Source: Deinococcus cellulosilyticus NBRC 106333 = KACC 11606
Lineage (GTDB): Bacteria; Deinococcota; Deinococci; Deinococcales; Deinococcaceae
Assembly (NCBI RefSeq): GCF_007990775.1
Contig: NZ_BJXB01000001.1
Coordinates: forward strand, 372,001 to 436,000
DNA length: 64,000 nucleotides
Direction of reading: 5' to 3'
This document shows, in pieces, positions 26,238 through 34,164 of the stretch. The position numbers were made by a program, and so were the translations under genes. The notes below the pieces were generated by a model, which searched no databases, was not told the DNA's origin, and saw only the letters and a program-made list of their open reading frames with translations. The number at the start of each line of letters is the position of its first letter. The stretch's first letter is position 1.

Positions 26238-27059
26238 TCAAACACCAAAACGTGCGGGTTCATTGCAGACATTTCGTGCAGCACCTGCATACTCAGCTTC
26301 GTTGCTGATGAAGTGTTCCTCCAGCAGTTGTTTTGCTTCTGCCAGAGATTGGGTGTGCCCCAGGGTTTCAAGGTTGTGGATCAGACGAAGCAAACGGATG
26401 GTGCGTTGAATGGCAGAATGACGATTCCTGACCAGCCTTCTGCGTTTCAGGTTGCAGATTCTGATTGTGGCTTTCAATCGATCACTGGCACCCCGTTCAA
26501 TGATTCTGCCCAGTGGACTGTACTTGATTTCTGCTTCGGGATGGTCCACACATGGATGCAAAAGCAGGGGTGCTTCATCCAGAAGGTTGCCAGAGGGATG
26601 TCTGACCCGTTTGGTTTCGTCCTTCAGAGGGAATTGGGTGAATTTGCCTGCTGCAGCAATGCGGGTCGGATCATCCCACAGGGGGCGATCTGAGAGGTTC
26701 TGATTGCACGGAGCACAAGAAGGCAGCAAATTGTTCCAGTCGTAGATCAGCCAGTAGTAACCAGGATGGCCTGGACAATTGGCGACTGCCCCTTTGGGAC
26801 GGTAATGCTCAATGTCCCAGACAGCGCCCGTGATGCGTGTTTCACAGTAGGCACACTTGCCATAAAAGAGTTTCTCCAGCGCCATCCTTACCTGATCATG
26901 CCCATACACAGAGGACCGGGCTTCATGTTTTCCAATGGCCGGGTTCTCGGTTTCTGCAATGGCCAGAGCAGTATGTTTTGCGGCAGAGTTGAACCATGTT
27001 TTGTTGGGGCGAATGTCTTTGCCGCGTGCATCTTTGCGGTTAAAAACAATGTCAATCAT
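26238..27059 (-). CDS. ptuB: HNH endonuclease of a Septu-like defence pair (PtuB)
   Basis: 273 residues. The HNH core is CAYC (Cys69, Cys72), IEHYRPKG (His85 as the catalytic histidine), YDWNNLLPSCAPCNQ (Asn109/110, Cys115, Cys118): a zinc-stabilised HNH nuclease of the PtuB/TIGR02646 kind. Its start overlaps the end of the ATPase gene by 8 bp, so the two proteins are made together. In Septu systems PtuB cuts nucleic acid when the PtuA ATPase complex is triggered by phage. No reverse transcriptase or msr-msd RNA is nearby, so this is not a retron. Confidence 0.85.
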   Translation of the reverse strand: MIDIVFNRKDARGKDIRPNKTWFNSAAKHTALAIAETENPAIGKHEARSSVYGHDQVRMALEKLFYGKCAYCETRITGAVWDIEHYRPKGAVANCPGHPGYYWLIYDWNNLLPSCAPCNQNLSDRPLWDDPTRIAAAGKFTQFPLKDETKRVRHPSGNLLDEAPLLLHPCVDHPEAEIKYSPLGRIIERGASDRLKATIRICNLKRRRLVRNRHSAIQRTIRLLRLIHNLETLGHTQSLAEAKQLLEEHFISNEAEYAGAARNVCNEPARFGV

Positions 27060-28275
27060 TTTTGCGTTCCTGCCGGAGGGTTTGTTCCAGCTTTCTGAGT
27101 TCCTTGAGAATCAGGTCGTCGGGGTCTTCAGATTGCATCTGGGTGGCAAGCAAGTTCATGCGATGAAGGTCCTGAGGGGTTCTCTGTTTCTCACTTTTGC
27201 TGACCAGGTCATCGTATTCATCAGAAATGGCTTTCAGGTGTGAGCTGTAGATTTCTGTGTCGAACATCTGTTCACTTTCCACCAGATCTTCAAGGGTGGA
27301 CAGTCGATAATCCGGGGCTTCTGCCACAGTGACTTCAGATGGAGAAATGTGTTTCAGCACCACCACCTCACTGGGGTCCACACCCAGAGTCACGATGGGA
27401 CTGTGGGTGGTCGCAATGATCTGCATCTTTGGAAACAGAACAGACAGATTCTGCATGAGGCTGTACTGCAGTCTGGGGTGCAGGTGTTGTTCAATTTCGT
27501 CAATCAGCAACAGTCCACTGATTTCCTGAGAGTGGTCAAACTTTTCATGGTTGAGTGCCCAGGCATAAACATCAATCACCCACTGGAAAGTCAGGCGGTA
27601 CCCATCCGCCCAGCCTTCCAGTGGAATTTTTTCTCCTCTGGGCTGCTCGATGAATACACCTCCACCTTTGTTGATCACCAGTTTTGCACCACGTGGCAAT
27701 CCCAGAGCCTTTTGAATGCCAGTCATGAAAGAGGTGTATTTTTGCTTTCCATAAAAATCCTGGATGCGTCTCAGGGTCAATTCTGGATCGGCCAGACCGC
27801 TGCCAGCTTCAAACAGGGTTCGGGTGGCCCCTGAAACTTCATACTGGCTGCTGGTTCGGCTTGATTTTTCGGAGCTTGAACGGGAAACTCCATAGCCAAC
27901 AACAAATTCTCCAGGCCTTTCTCGATCAAAGGACATTCCATATCCAGCCCGGATCAGGTCATGGTTTTTTTCTCGTTCAAGATTAAATGTGATGGATGTG
28001 CCACGAAAGGTTTCCGCAGTGATCTGCCCGAGCCCACCAGACCCTGTGAAATGCCCATTGTGCAGATCCACCAGGAGCCTGGCTTCCCGAACGTCTGCAT
28101 AGGCAAGGGCAATGGTGCGCAGCAGGGTGGTTTTGCCTGTGCCATTCTGTCCAATGATCAGGGTGCGCATTCTGGGGGCACCTTCATGAACGAAATCAAG
28201 TTGCAGGTCTTTAAAGAGACGAATGTTTTTCAAGTGCAATTTTCGGAGATAAGCGGTTTCTTCGTACCCTGGCAT
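27052..28275 (-). CDS. ptuA: AAA/ABC-like ATPase of a Septu-like defence pair (PtuA)
   Basis: 407 residues from the ATG at 28275. A longer open frame exists upstream, but TATAAT lies only six bases before this ATG. Walker A is GQNGTGKTT (42-50), Walker B with catalytic Glu is LLLIDEIEQHLHPRLQ, and the switch His is in ATTHSPIVTLG. The domain plan (RecF/SMC-like head with an insertion) fits PtuA and related OLD-like ATPases. It is co-transcribed with ptuB. Part of the insertion (SRSSSEKSSRTSSQ) is low-complexity. Confidence 0.85.
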   Translation of the reverse strand: MPGYEETAYLRKLHLKNIRLFKDLQLDFVHEGAPRMRTLIIGQNGTGKTTLLRTIALAYADVREARLLVDLHNGHFTGSGGLGQITAETFRGTSITFNLEREKNHDLIRAGYGMSFDRERPGEFVVGYGVSRSSSEKSSRTSSQYEVSGATRTLFEAGSGLADPELTLRRIQDFYGKQKYTSFMTGIQKALGLPRGAKLVINKGGGVFIEQPRGEKIPLEGWADGYRLTFQWVIDVYAWALNHEKFDHSQEISGLLLIDEIEQHLHPRLQYSLMQNLSVLFPKMQIIATTHSPIVTLGVDPSEVVVLKHISPSEVTVAEAPDYRLSTLEDLVESEQMFDTEIYSSHLKAISDEYDDLVSKSEKQRTPQDLHRMNLLATQMQSEDPDDLILKELRKLEQTLRQERKND

Positions 28276-28281
28276 GGAAAT

Positions 28282-28287
28282 ATTATA
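28282..28287 (-). promoter_or_regulatory. -10 box of a leaderless ptuAB promoter
   Basis: TATAAT on the minus strand is separated from the ptuA ATG by six bases, and no ribosome-binding site is present, so the mRNA should begin at or next to the start codon. No good -35 is visible. Confidence 0.65.
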
Positions 28288-28343
28288 TGTGGGCAATGGA
28301 GCTTGCAGCCATTCGGCAGATGTCAGAGGGTGCAGTAAACCGA

Positions 28344-28349
28344 TACGCT
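28344..28349 (+). promoter_or_regulatory. -10 box of a leaderless promoter for the phosphotransferase gene
   Basis: TACGCT ends seven bases before the ATG at 28357 and there is no ribosome-binding site. The same hexamer occupies the same place before the GTG start at 48529. Confidence 0.55.
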
Positions 28350-28356
28350 GAACCCC

Positions 28357-28932
28357 ATGACCCAGAACCAGCAAGGCCAGATCATCCTGCTCAACGGAGC
28401 TTCCAGTGCAGGAAAGTCCACCCTGTGCAGGGCCATCCAGGCACAGATCGACCAGCCTTTTTTGCAGTTTTCCCTGGATTTTTTCTTTTTCCGTGGGGAG
28501 GTTCTGCCAGATCGCAGGGACAGCGAAGGCCCTTTTTCCTGGCCCGTGATGCGTCCCAAATTGTTTGAGGGGTATTTCAATTGCCTCTCTGGACTGCTGG
28601 ATGCAGGCAACAATCTGGTGGTGGATTACATCGTGGAGACCAGAGAACAACTTGCTGCACTGGTCCAGCGTCTGTCTGCTTTTGATGTGTTCTATGTCGG
28701 GGTGCACTGTCCACTCGAGGAACTGGAACGCCGGGAACTGCAAAGGGGAGACCGCAGGCCCGGGGATGCCCGCATGGATTTCCAGACCGTCCACACCTTC
28801 AGTGGTTATGACTTTGAGGTGGATTCCACAGATTCACCAGAGCACAATGCTGAAAAGATCATTGCTGCCTGGAAAGCCAGAGCGTCTTCGGGGGTGTTTC
28901 AGCAACTGTTTCGAGAATTCACTTCATCATGA
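28357..28932 (+). CDS. Chloramphenicol phosphotransferase-like P-loop kinase
   Basis: 191 residues. The P-loop NGASSAGKST, the Asp in QFSLDFFF, VVDYIVE, and the late segment RGDRRPGDARMDFQTVH plus YDFEVDSTDSPEHNAEKI follow the layout of the chloramphenicol 3-O-phosphotransferase family. The true substrate is not predictable; zeta-toxin-like and adenylate-kinase-like relatives use other small molecules. It is divergent from the ptuAB operon, with 81 bp between starts, and appears leaderless. It could be an independent resistance gene or a companion of the defence pair. Confidence 0.75.
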   Translation: MTQNQQGQIILLNGASSAGKSTLCRAIQAQIDQPFLQFSLDFFFFRGEVLPDRRDSEGPFSWPVMRPKLFEGYFNCLSGLLDAGNNLVVDYIVETREQLAALVQRLSAFDVFYVGVHCPLEELERRELQRGDRRPGDARMDFQTVHTFSGYDFEVDSTDSPEHNAEKIIAAWKARASSGVFQQLFREFTSS

Positions 28933-28996
28933 TCCTGGTTTTCATCCTGAGAATTTGAACCAGTGTTTATTGCTTTCAGCAACAGTCCGTTTGACA

Positions 28997-29035
28997 GACT
29001 TTTGTCGAGCAAAGCGAGTATGAAGGTCAGGACAC
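28997..29035 (+). repeat. 39-bp intergenic repeat, copy 1
   Basis: An ungapped 39-bp alignment with 29447-29485 has 29 identities, including the shared cores GAGCAAAGCGA and AGGACAC. The two copies flank the small membrane-protein gene in direct orientation. Confidence 0.55.
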
Positions 29036-29102
29036 AGGAAGAGGCTTAAACGGTTTTTGCTGAGCTCAGCAACATCGCTGTTGAATGGTCTATTGTGAAA
29101 TC

Positions 29103-29312
29103 ATGAATCAGGATGCGTTTCAGAAGAGCAGGGTCGTCTGTAAAATGGCCCTGGTGGTGATTGTGGTGGCTGAGCTGGTGTTCTTTTTAAGCATGGATGG
29201 AGCGCCAAGAACACGGGTGATGCTGGCAATGGGATTGTCTGCGCTCATTCCGATTGGTTTCTGGTTGTACACCAATAAAATCGAACGAGAACATCAAAAC
29301 ATGCAGGATTAA
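29103..29312 (+). CDS. Small two-helix membrane protein
   Basis: 69 residues from the ATG at 29103; TATTGT lies six bases upstream, giving a leaderless arrangement. An upstream in-frame GTG at 29085 would place the start inside the promoter. Two hydrophobic helices (MALVVIVVAELVFFL and VMLAMGLSALIPIGFWLY) are joined by a charged loop, and the C terminus is charged. No family is recognised. Confidence 0.55.
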   Translation: MNQDAFQKSRVVCKMALVVIVVAELVFFLSMDGAPRTRVMLAMGLSALIPIGFWLYTNKIEREHQNMQD

Positions 29313-29546
29313 CCTTAAGACATGTTTTTCAGCAGTGCAGCAGAAATTGAGAAATCAATTTCTGCTGCTGACCACAACACGGAGAACCAACGTGGCCTCA
29401 AGTCATGTCTACACCTGTAATTGATGTTCGCAAAAAGCACTACAGTGCTTTTTGCTGAGCAAAGCGAATGGAACGGTTAGGACACTTGAGAAACCTACAG
29501 TTCTTTTGGCGAAGGTCAATAGGCCTCGTTGTAGCGTGATCAAAAA
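29313..29546. repeat. Intergenic segment with two perfect hairpins and repeat copy 2
   Basis: GCAGCAGAAATTG and CAATTTCTGCTGC (29337-29349 and 29356-29368) are perfect 13-bp arms. GCAAAAAGCACT-AC-AGTGCTTTTTGC (29430-29455) has perfect 12-bp arms. The second hairpin runs directly into the second copy of the 39-bp repeat (29447-29485). No gene is seen here. Confidence 0.6.
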
Positions 29547-30359
29547 TCAGCCAGCTTCCTGCACTGCTGCAGCCGGGACAGAAGGTGCCGACTCGTTTTT
29601 CAGAGCCCTCCCGATGGTCAGGTCATAAAGCCATGCGCCGACCAGTGCACCAGCAATGGGTCCGACCACAGGAATGATCCAGATGGTGCTGCCCACCAGA
29701 CCGTTGTTTTCGAATCCGGCCACCAGAGAAAAGAGCCTTGGGGCAAGATCACGGGCAGGATTGACTGCGAAGCCGTGCATGCCACCAAAAGACGCACCAA
29801 TGGCAACCACGAGCAGACCAAAGACCACAGGGGCCAGTGCTTTTGCGGAGGGGGTTTTCAGGTGGTCTCCGATGGCCAGAATCATGCCCATCAGGAGGGC
29901 TGTTCCCACCACCTGATCCACAAATCCAGGCCAGAATCCGGGAACTGCAGGAAAGGTGCTGAACACACCCGCAGTCTGGCTGAAGGTGGGATCAACCTTG
30001 ATCCACTGACCGTAATACACCGCAAAGACAATGGCAGCTCCCAGAAAAGCCCCCATCATCTGGGCAGCAAGGTAGGGCAGCACTTTGCTCCAGGAGAAGC
30101 GTCCGGTGACGGCGAGGGCCAGGGTCACTGCAGGGTTCAGGTGCGCTCCGCTGATCTGGGCGGAAATGAAAACGCCCATGGTGACGGCGAGACCCCATCC
30201 GAGCACGATGTTGGTGTAGCCTCCCTTGACGACCTCGCCAGGGATGGCAGGTGTGGCTGGGAAGAGCACCACCATGGCGACCACGCCCAGTCCAAAAGCA
30301 ATCAGGACCAGCGTTCCGATGAGTTCTGAAATGAATTCCTGTCCGGTTGTGTATTTCAT
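29547..30359 (-). CDS. Aquaglyceroporin (MIP family)
   Basis: 270 residues from the ATG at 30359 behind AAGGAAAA. Six membrane helices with the two pore motifs HLNPAV and AVNPARD. The Asp after the second NPAR is the hallmark of glycerol-conducting members, so glycerol or similar polyols are likely substrates, not water alone. No glycerol kinase lies near. It is downstream of the AurF-type gene in the same direction, separated by a hairpin. Confidence 0.9.
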   Translation of the reverse strand: MKYTTGQEFISELIGTLVLIAFGLGVVAMVVLFPATPAIPGEVVKGGYTNIVLGWGLAVTMGVFISAQISGAHLNPAVTLALAVTGRFSWSKVLPYLAAQMMGAFLGAAIVFAVYYGQWIKVDPTFSQTAGVFSTFPAVPGFWPGFVDQVVGTALLMGMILAIGDHLKTPSAKALAPVVFGLLVVAIGASFGGMHGFAVNPARDLAPRLFSLVAGFENNGLVGSTIWIIPVVGPIAGALVGAWLYDLTIGRALKNESAPSVPAAAVQEAG

Positions 30360-30391
30360 GGGTTTTCCTTTGTGATGCAATCAGGAGAATC

Positions 30392-30422
30392 CTCCCGTGC
30401 CAGACGTGAACCAGCACGGGAG
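30392..30422 (-). terminator. Hairpin between the di-iron oxygenase and aquaporin genes
   Basis: CTCCCGTGC and GCACGGGAG form a perfect 9-bp stem with a 13-base loop. No T-run follows on the minus strand, so it may attenuate or protect mRNA ends and need not end transcription fully. Confidence 0.5.
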
Positions 30423-30452
30423 CAGGATCAAACGGTCTTGTGAATTTGAGGT

Positions 30453-31496
30453 TCAGCCCAGGATGAGGTCTTCGCGCTTCAGGAGGCCAGCTTCATAAAA
30501 GCGGTCCTGCACTTCGGGATCATCCAGAATGCCCAGTTCACGCAGGTAACGGCCCAGAGAGGAGATGGAATTGGCAATGTGGCTTGAAACGATCTCTTTG
30601 GTGTAGGTCTCTGCGATGACCTGCTCGATGTGGTCTCTGGGGATGCCGTAGGAGGACAGTTCTGTGCGGATGGAATCCACATCTGGGCTCAGGAAGGCGT
30701 AGATCAGGCTGGGCAGCAGTTTGCCGATCTCTTTCCTGTAGCGTCTGTCCAGCTGGGGCCAGATGCGCTTGAGGAAATCTGCGAAGTACACGTGGTGTTT
30801 GCCCTCGTCGATGGCATGGTCCCGCACCACAGCCCGGATGGAGGGTTTCACATCCCTGGCGGTGGGGATGTCGGAGAGGAACCCAGAGATCAAAGTCTCA
30901 CTGATGATCACGAAGAAGATCTCCACAAGCTCCTGCAGGTTGCTCTCACTGTACTGGTGTTGCAGTTCATGCAGTCGGCGGATGAAGTACGGCTGCAACT
31001 GCTGGGTGACGGCACGGATGCCGGTCAGGTCCTCCACCTGCATCAGGAGGTCAGCGGAGAACAGGGCGTGGTAGGCCTCGTCGCAGTAGATCTTGTAGGC
31101 GTCAAAGACCATTTCGCGGGGCAGGTTGAAGTCCAGGTACCCGTTGGCGATGGACATGGCCACCCGGTTGACCACCACGTGCTCCAGTTTGGCGGTGAAG
31201 TCCAGATAGCGGTACAGTTGCTGCACCATGATGTTGCGCTTCACGGTGTCGCTCTGCTCCTGAATCAGGGGGTGTTTCATGATCGGGATGAAATCAGGGG
31301 AGAAGAACAGACCCTGCTCGTCTTTCAGCACCATGCGGCGGGGTGCAGCCCGCACGGTGGAGCGCTCGTACCAGTCACCGAATTTGGATTTGTAGGGCTC
31401 CTGCTCGGGTGCAGCAGAGAGGTCCTGGGCGAGCAGGCGCTTGGGGCAGACGGCTTCAAGGGCACAGCCAATAAATAATCCGGCAATTCCACACAT
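30453..31496 (-). CDS. AurF-family di-iron N-oxygenase with an unusual N terminus
   Basis: 347 residues. The seven expected di-iron ligands are present: Glu105, Glu140 and His143 (CDEAYH), Glu200 (IISE), His227, Glu231 and His234 (DHAIDEGKHH). These match the AurF ligands Glu101, Glu136, His139, Glu196, His223, Glu227 and His230 with a constant offset of four. AurF oxidises arylamines to nitro compounds; the substrate here is unknown. The ATG at 31496 follows GGAGG. The first residues MCGIAGLF copy the N terminus of asparagine-synthetase-type class II amidotransferases, but no such domain follows. An amidotransferase gene lies 122 bp upstream in the same direction. Confidence 0.82.
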   Translation of the reverse strand: MCGIAGLFIGCALEAVCPKRLLAQDLSAAPEQEPYKSKFGDWYERSTVRAAPRRMVLKDEQGLFFSPDFIPIMKHPLIQEQSDTVKRNIMVQQLYRYLDFTAKLEHVVVNRVAMSIANGYLDFNLPREMVFDAYKIYCDEAYHALFSADLLMQVEDLTGIRAVTQQLQPYFIRRLHELQHQYSESNLQELVEIFFVIISETLISGFLSDIPTARDVKPSIRAVVRDHAIDEGKHHVYFADFLKRIWPQLDRRYRKEIGKLLPSLIYAFLSPDVDSIRTELSSYGIPRDHIEQVIAETYTKEIVSSHIANSISSLGRYLRELGILDDPEVQDRFYEAGLLKREDLILG

Positions 31497-31618
31497 GATG
31501 ACCTCCAGTGCTGCGGTTGTGCAGCATCAGGGATGTTTTGGACAAAAGGGTCCAGAGGTGCCTGTTTCAGGCAACTGTCGAAGTAAAAACGCAATGTGGG
31601 GATGAAATCAAGGAAAGC

Positions 31619-32335
31619 TCAGTGCACGGTCAGGATGCGGGATTCGACAAGCTCGATCCATGCACCGAAGACCTGACGGGCGTGCTGTTTCAGCTCAGGC
31701 AGCAGGCTCTGGGTTTCCCTGAGGATGTCGGCTCCAGAGAGGCCCTCCTGGGCAAGTTCATCCTGGAAGACCTGCACCATGTCCTGCACGATCTGTGGGG
31801 TCACTTCCATGTGGAAGAGCAGACCGTAGGTGGATGCACCCACCCGGTAGGCCTGATGGGTGGTCAGGGCGCTGGAAGCCAGCAGTTCTGCCCCTTCTGG
31901 CAGGTCGAAGATGTCCCCGTGCCAGTGGAAACCCATGAAGTTTTCAGGGAGGTTCTTGAAGAGGGGGTCGGTGCTGCTCTGGCGTTTGACGTTGTACCAG
32001 CCGATTTCCTTGTATCCGCTGGACCGCACTTCTGCTCCGAGGCTTGCTGCAATGAGCTGGCTTCCGAGGCAGATCCCGACCACAGGAACCTGTGCCTGGT
32101 GGGCATTCTGAATGAGCTGCATTTCCTGGGTCAGGTTGGGGTGGGTGTCTTTGTCGTAGACGCCCATGGGTCCACCCATCACGACCAGACCGGCAATGTT
32201 TTCAGGCTGGGTGGGCACGGTGTCGCCCAGGTAGGGGTGGAAGGTGCGCAGGTTGAACCCTCTTTCGAGGAGCAGTTCGGCCAGGGTTCCGGGGGTTTCC
32301 TGGCGGATGTGTTGAATGATCCAGATGTCTTTCAT
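31619..32335 (-). CDS. Class I glutamine amidotransferase-like protein
   Basis: 238 residues, a stand-alone GATase1 domain of the GMP-synthase-like kind. The catalytic triad is complete: Cys89 in VVGICLGSQLIA, His175 and Glu177 in LLFHMEV. Such proteins often act on gamma-glutamyl compounds or supply ammonia to a partner enzyme. The ATG at 32335 follows AGGAGA and is preceded by a perfect hairpin. It is followed by the AurF-type gene, so the two may share a pathway. Confidence 0.85.
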   Translation of the reverse strand: MKDIWIIQHIRQETPGTLAELLLERGFNLRTFHPYLGDTVPTQPENIAGLVVMGGPMGVYDKDTHPNLTQEMQLIQNAHQAQVPVVGICLGSQLIAASLGAEVRSSGYKEIGWYNVKRQSSTDPLFKNLPENFMGFHWHGDIFDLPEGAELLASSALTTHQAYRVGASTYGLLFHMEVTPQIVQDMVQVFQDELAQEGLSGADILRETQSLLPELKQHARQVFGAWIELVESRILTVH

Positions 32336-32347
32336 GGCTTCTCCTGG

Positions 32348-32367
32348 GTGAAGGCTGATGCCTTCAC
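32348..32367 (-). promoter_or_regulatory. Leader hairpin before the glutamine amidotransferase gene
   Basis: GTGAAGGC-TGAT-GCCTTCAC is a perfect 8-bp stem placed a few bases upstream of the AGGAGA site. It could stabilise the mRNA or influence ribosome access. Confidence 0.5.
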
Positions 32368-32498
32368 CACAATCAATGGGTTTTTCTCAATGCGAGACGG
32401 TCAAGCAGCAAATGTTGAATGGAGTGCAGGTGCAATGGGGTAAAGCTTCAGGTGCAGCGTCGTTGCAGGAGGTCGGGGTCCTGCAAGAACGGGGGAGG

Positions 32499-32529
32499 GC
32501 CTGGTCGGGTCCGGGTGCCTGGTCGGGTC
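32499..32529. repeat. Short tandem repeat downstream of the copper oxidase gene
   Basis: GCCTGGTCGGGTC occurs twice (32499-32511 and 32517-32529) with an 18-bp period. A hairpin GCAGGA/TCCTGC (about 32465-32484) lies beside it. No typical terminator with a T-run was found for the oxidase gene. Confidence 0.5.
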
Positions 32530-32547
32530 AGACAGATTCAGGACCGT

Positions 32548-34164
32548 TTACTGGATGTTGATGATCTTCGCTGCGGAAGGCACACCCTTGCTGTTCAGGG
32601 CAAAGAGCATGTAATGACCGGGAGGGGCCACCTTGTTGTTGAGGGGAGACAGCACACTCAGCTGACCGTAGGAGCCCTGGGCAAATTTGAGGTCCTGGAA
32701 ACGCTGGTCAAGGTTGAAAGAGTGGGTCACGAAACCGAAGCGGATCAGGGTCACCCTGGAGACCGCAGCTGAGCTGTTCATGGTCATAGGGAAAACCTGG
32801 TTGTACCCGAGTTTGCTGGGGGCATAGCTGATGCCGGGTCGTGCAGCGAGCGTGCCATCCAGGTTGAACAGGTAAGGGGGGTAATAGATTTCGGCGTCGC
32901 GGTGGTTGTGGTCCTCGCCTGCCCCGATGCCTCCTCCGGCCACCAGCACGCGTCCGTCTGGGAGCAGCAGGGAGGTGGAGTGGTAGTTGCGGCTCACAGC
33001 AGCTCTGGCGGCCCGTTTCCAGGTGTTGGTGCTGGGGCGGTAGATTTCACTGTCCAGAACCGGGGTGGAGTCGTCCCACTGTTTGCCGCTGCTGTTTCCG
33101 CCGTTCACGAAGATGTCGCCGTTGGGGAGCAGGGTGGCCTGGTGGTGGCTGCGCTTGAACAACATGGGGGCAGCGGCAGTTTTGGCTCCGGTGACGGCAT
33201 TCACCAGCAGGGATTCGTTGGTGCTGCCATCGTAGTTCCCTGAGGTGTCGGGGGTCTTGTTGGTGACGCCACCTGTGACCAGCAGCCTGTCCGGCTGGTA
33301 CATCACACTGCTGCCGTGGTAACGGTCGTGGTTGTCCCGCTGACCGATCACGGTCCAGCTTCCGGTGCCTGAGGTGTTCAGTTTGCCCATCAGCACGCCA
33401 GGACCGGAGTTGAAGACCAGACCTTCGCTGTTGACGTGCATCCAGGGGTAGAGGTGCTCGAACTTGCCGCCAAACACGCTGGTGGATGCGGTGGTGAGGG
33501 TGCGCCAGCTTCCGGTGGTGGTGTTCCAGATTTCGGGGAGGTCTGCGGCTGCACCGTTGTTCACGCCCCCGGTGGACAGGATTTCCTTGTTGGGAAGCAC
33601 CGTCAGGGTGGGGTACCAGCGGGTGTACTGCATGTCTGGCAGGCGGGTCCAGGTGTTGGTGGCGGGGTCAAACTGGTTGGTGTCAGGGCGGCCATAGAAG
33701 TCCACAGGGCCCAGACCGTCGTGTCCACCTGCGGCAAGCACCTTGCCATCGGGGATCAGGGTGTGTCCTGCGCAGAACAGTTCGGTGCCGGTCTGGTTGT
33801 CGTAGCGGGTGTGCACATTGGTTCTGGGGTTCCAGACATCCACGAAAGTCAGGTCATGTTCGCCGCTGCTGGGGGGGTCGAAAATGTTGTCGCCGGTGTC
33901 GTCGCTGGTGCTCCAGCTGATCACGTTTCCATTGGGCAGGAGGCCCATGTGAACGGCGACCAGGGGCCATGCACGTGCGGGGGTGAAGTAGCCCAGTTGT
34001 GCGCGGGAACTGACGGGTCTGGCAAGGTCGGATTCGTCTCCGGTGAGGTCCTGCTGCACGACAGTGCCTTCCGGAGCGGTGGTGACGCTGCTGCAGGCCA
34101 TGAGTGCGGTGAGCAGTGCAGCTGTGCCGACACCTTTGATCCAATGTGCTGTGGTTTTCATCAT
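32548..34164 (-). CDS. Lipoprotein copper-radical oxidase (galactose oxidase / glyoxal oxidase-like)
   Basis: 538 residues from the ATG at 34164 behind a GAGGAG site. A lipoprotein signal ends in LTALMACSS. A kelch propeller and a C-terminal DUF1929-type domain follow. All copper and radical residues of galactose oxidase can be matched: Cys131 (FCAGH) and Tyr184 (RWYPT) for the thioether radical, Tyr394 and His395 (RNYHSTSLLLPDGRV), and His481 (THSFNLDQR). It should oxidise a primary alcohol or aldehyde with release of hydrogen peroxide at the cell surface. Its promoter carries a MarR-type palindrome also present before the MarR gene at 36.2 kb. Confidence 0.9.
   Translation of the reverse strand: MMKTTAHWIKGVGTAALLTALMACSSVTTAPEGTVVQQDLTGDESDLARPVSSRAQLGYFTPARAWPLVAVHMGLLPNGNVISWSTSDDTGDNIFDPPSSGEHDLTFVDVWNPRTNVHTRYDNQTGTELFCAGHTLIPDGKVLAAGGHDGLGPVDFYGRPDTNQFDPATNTWTRLPDMQYTRWYPTLTVLPNKEILSTGGVNNGAAADLPEIWNTTTGSWRTLTTASTSVFGGKFEHLYPWMHVNSEGLVFNSGPGVLMGKLNTSGTGSWTVIGQRDNHDRYHGSSVMYQPDRLLVTGGVTNKTPDTSGNYDGSTNESLLVNAVTGAKTAAAPMLFKRSHHQATLLPNGDIFVNGGNSSGKQWDDSTPVLDSEIYRPSTNTWKRAARAAVSRNYHSTSLLLPDGRVLVAGGGIGAGEDHNHRDAEIYYPPYLFNLDGTLAARPGISYAPSKLGYNQVFPMTMNSSAAVSRVTLIRFGFVTHSFNLDQRFQDLKFAQGSYGQLSVLSPLNNKVAPPGHYMLFALNSKGVPSAAKIINIQ

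Noticed and set aside
26238..28275. Retron (reverse transcriptase plus PtuAB)
   Set aside because: No reverse transcriptase frame or msr-msd structure lies on either side; only the ATPase and HNH genes are present.
28357..28932. Proven chloramphenicol resistance
   Set aside because: Family resemblance alone does not give the substrate; only a family-level call is made.
30453..31496. A functional class II glutamine amidotransferase domain
   Set aside because: Only the first eight residues match; the AurF domain starts by about residue 36, leaving no space for a roughly 200-residue glutaminase fold.
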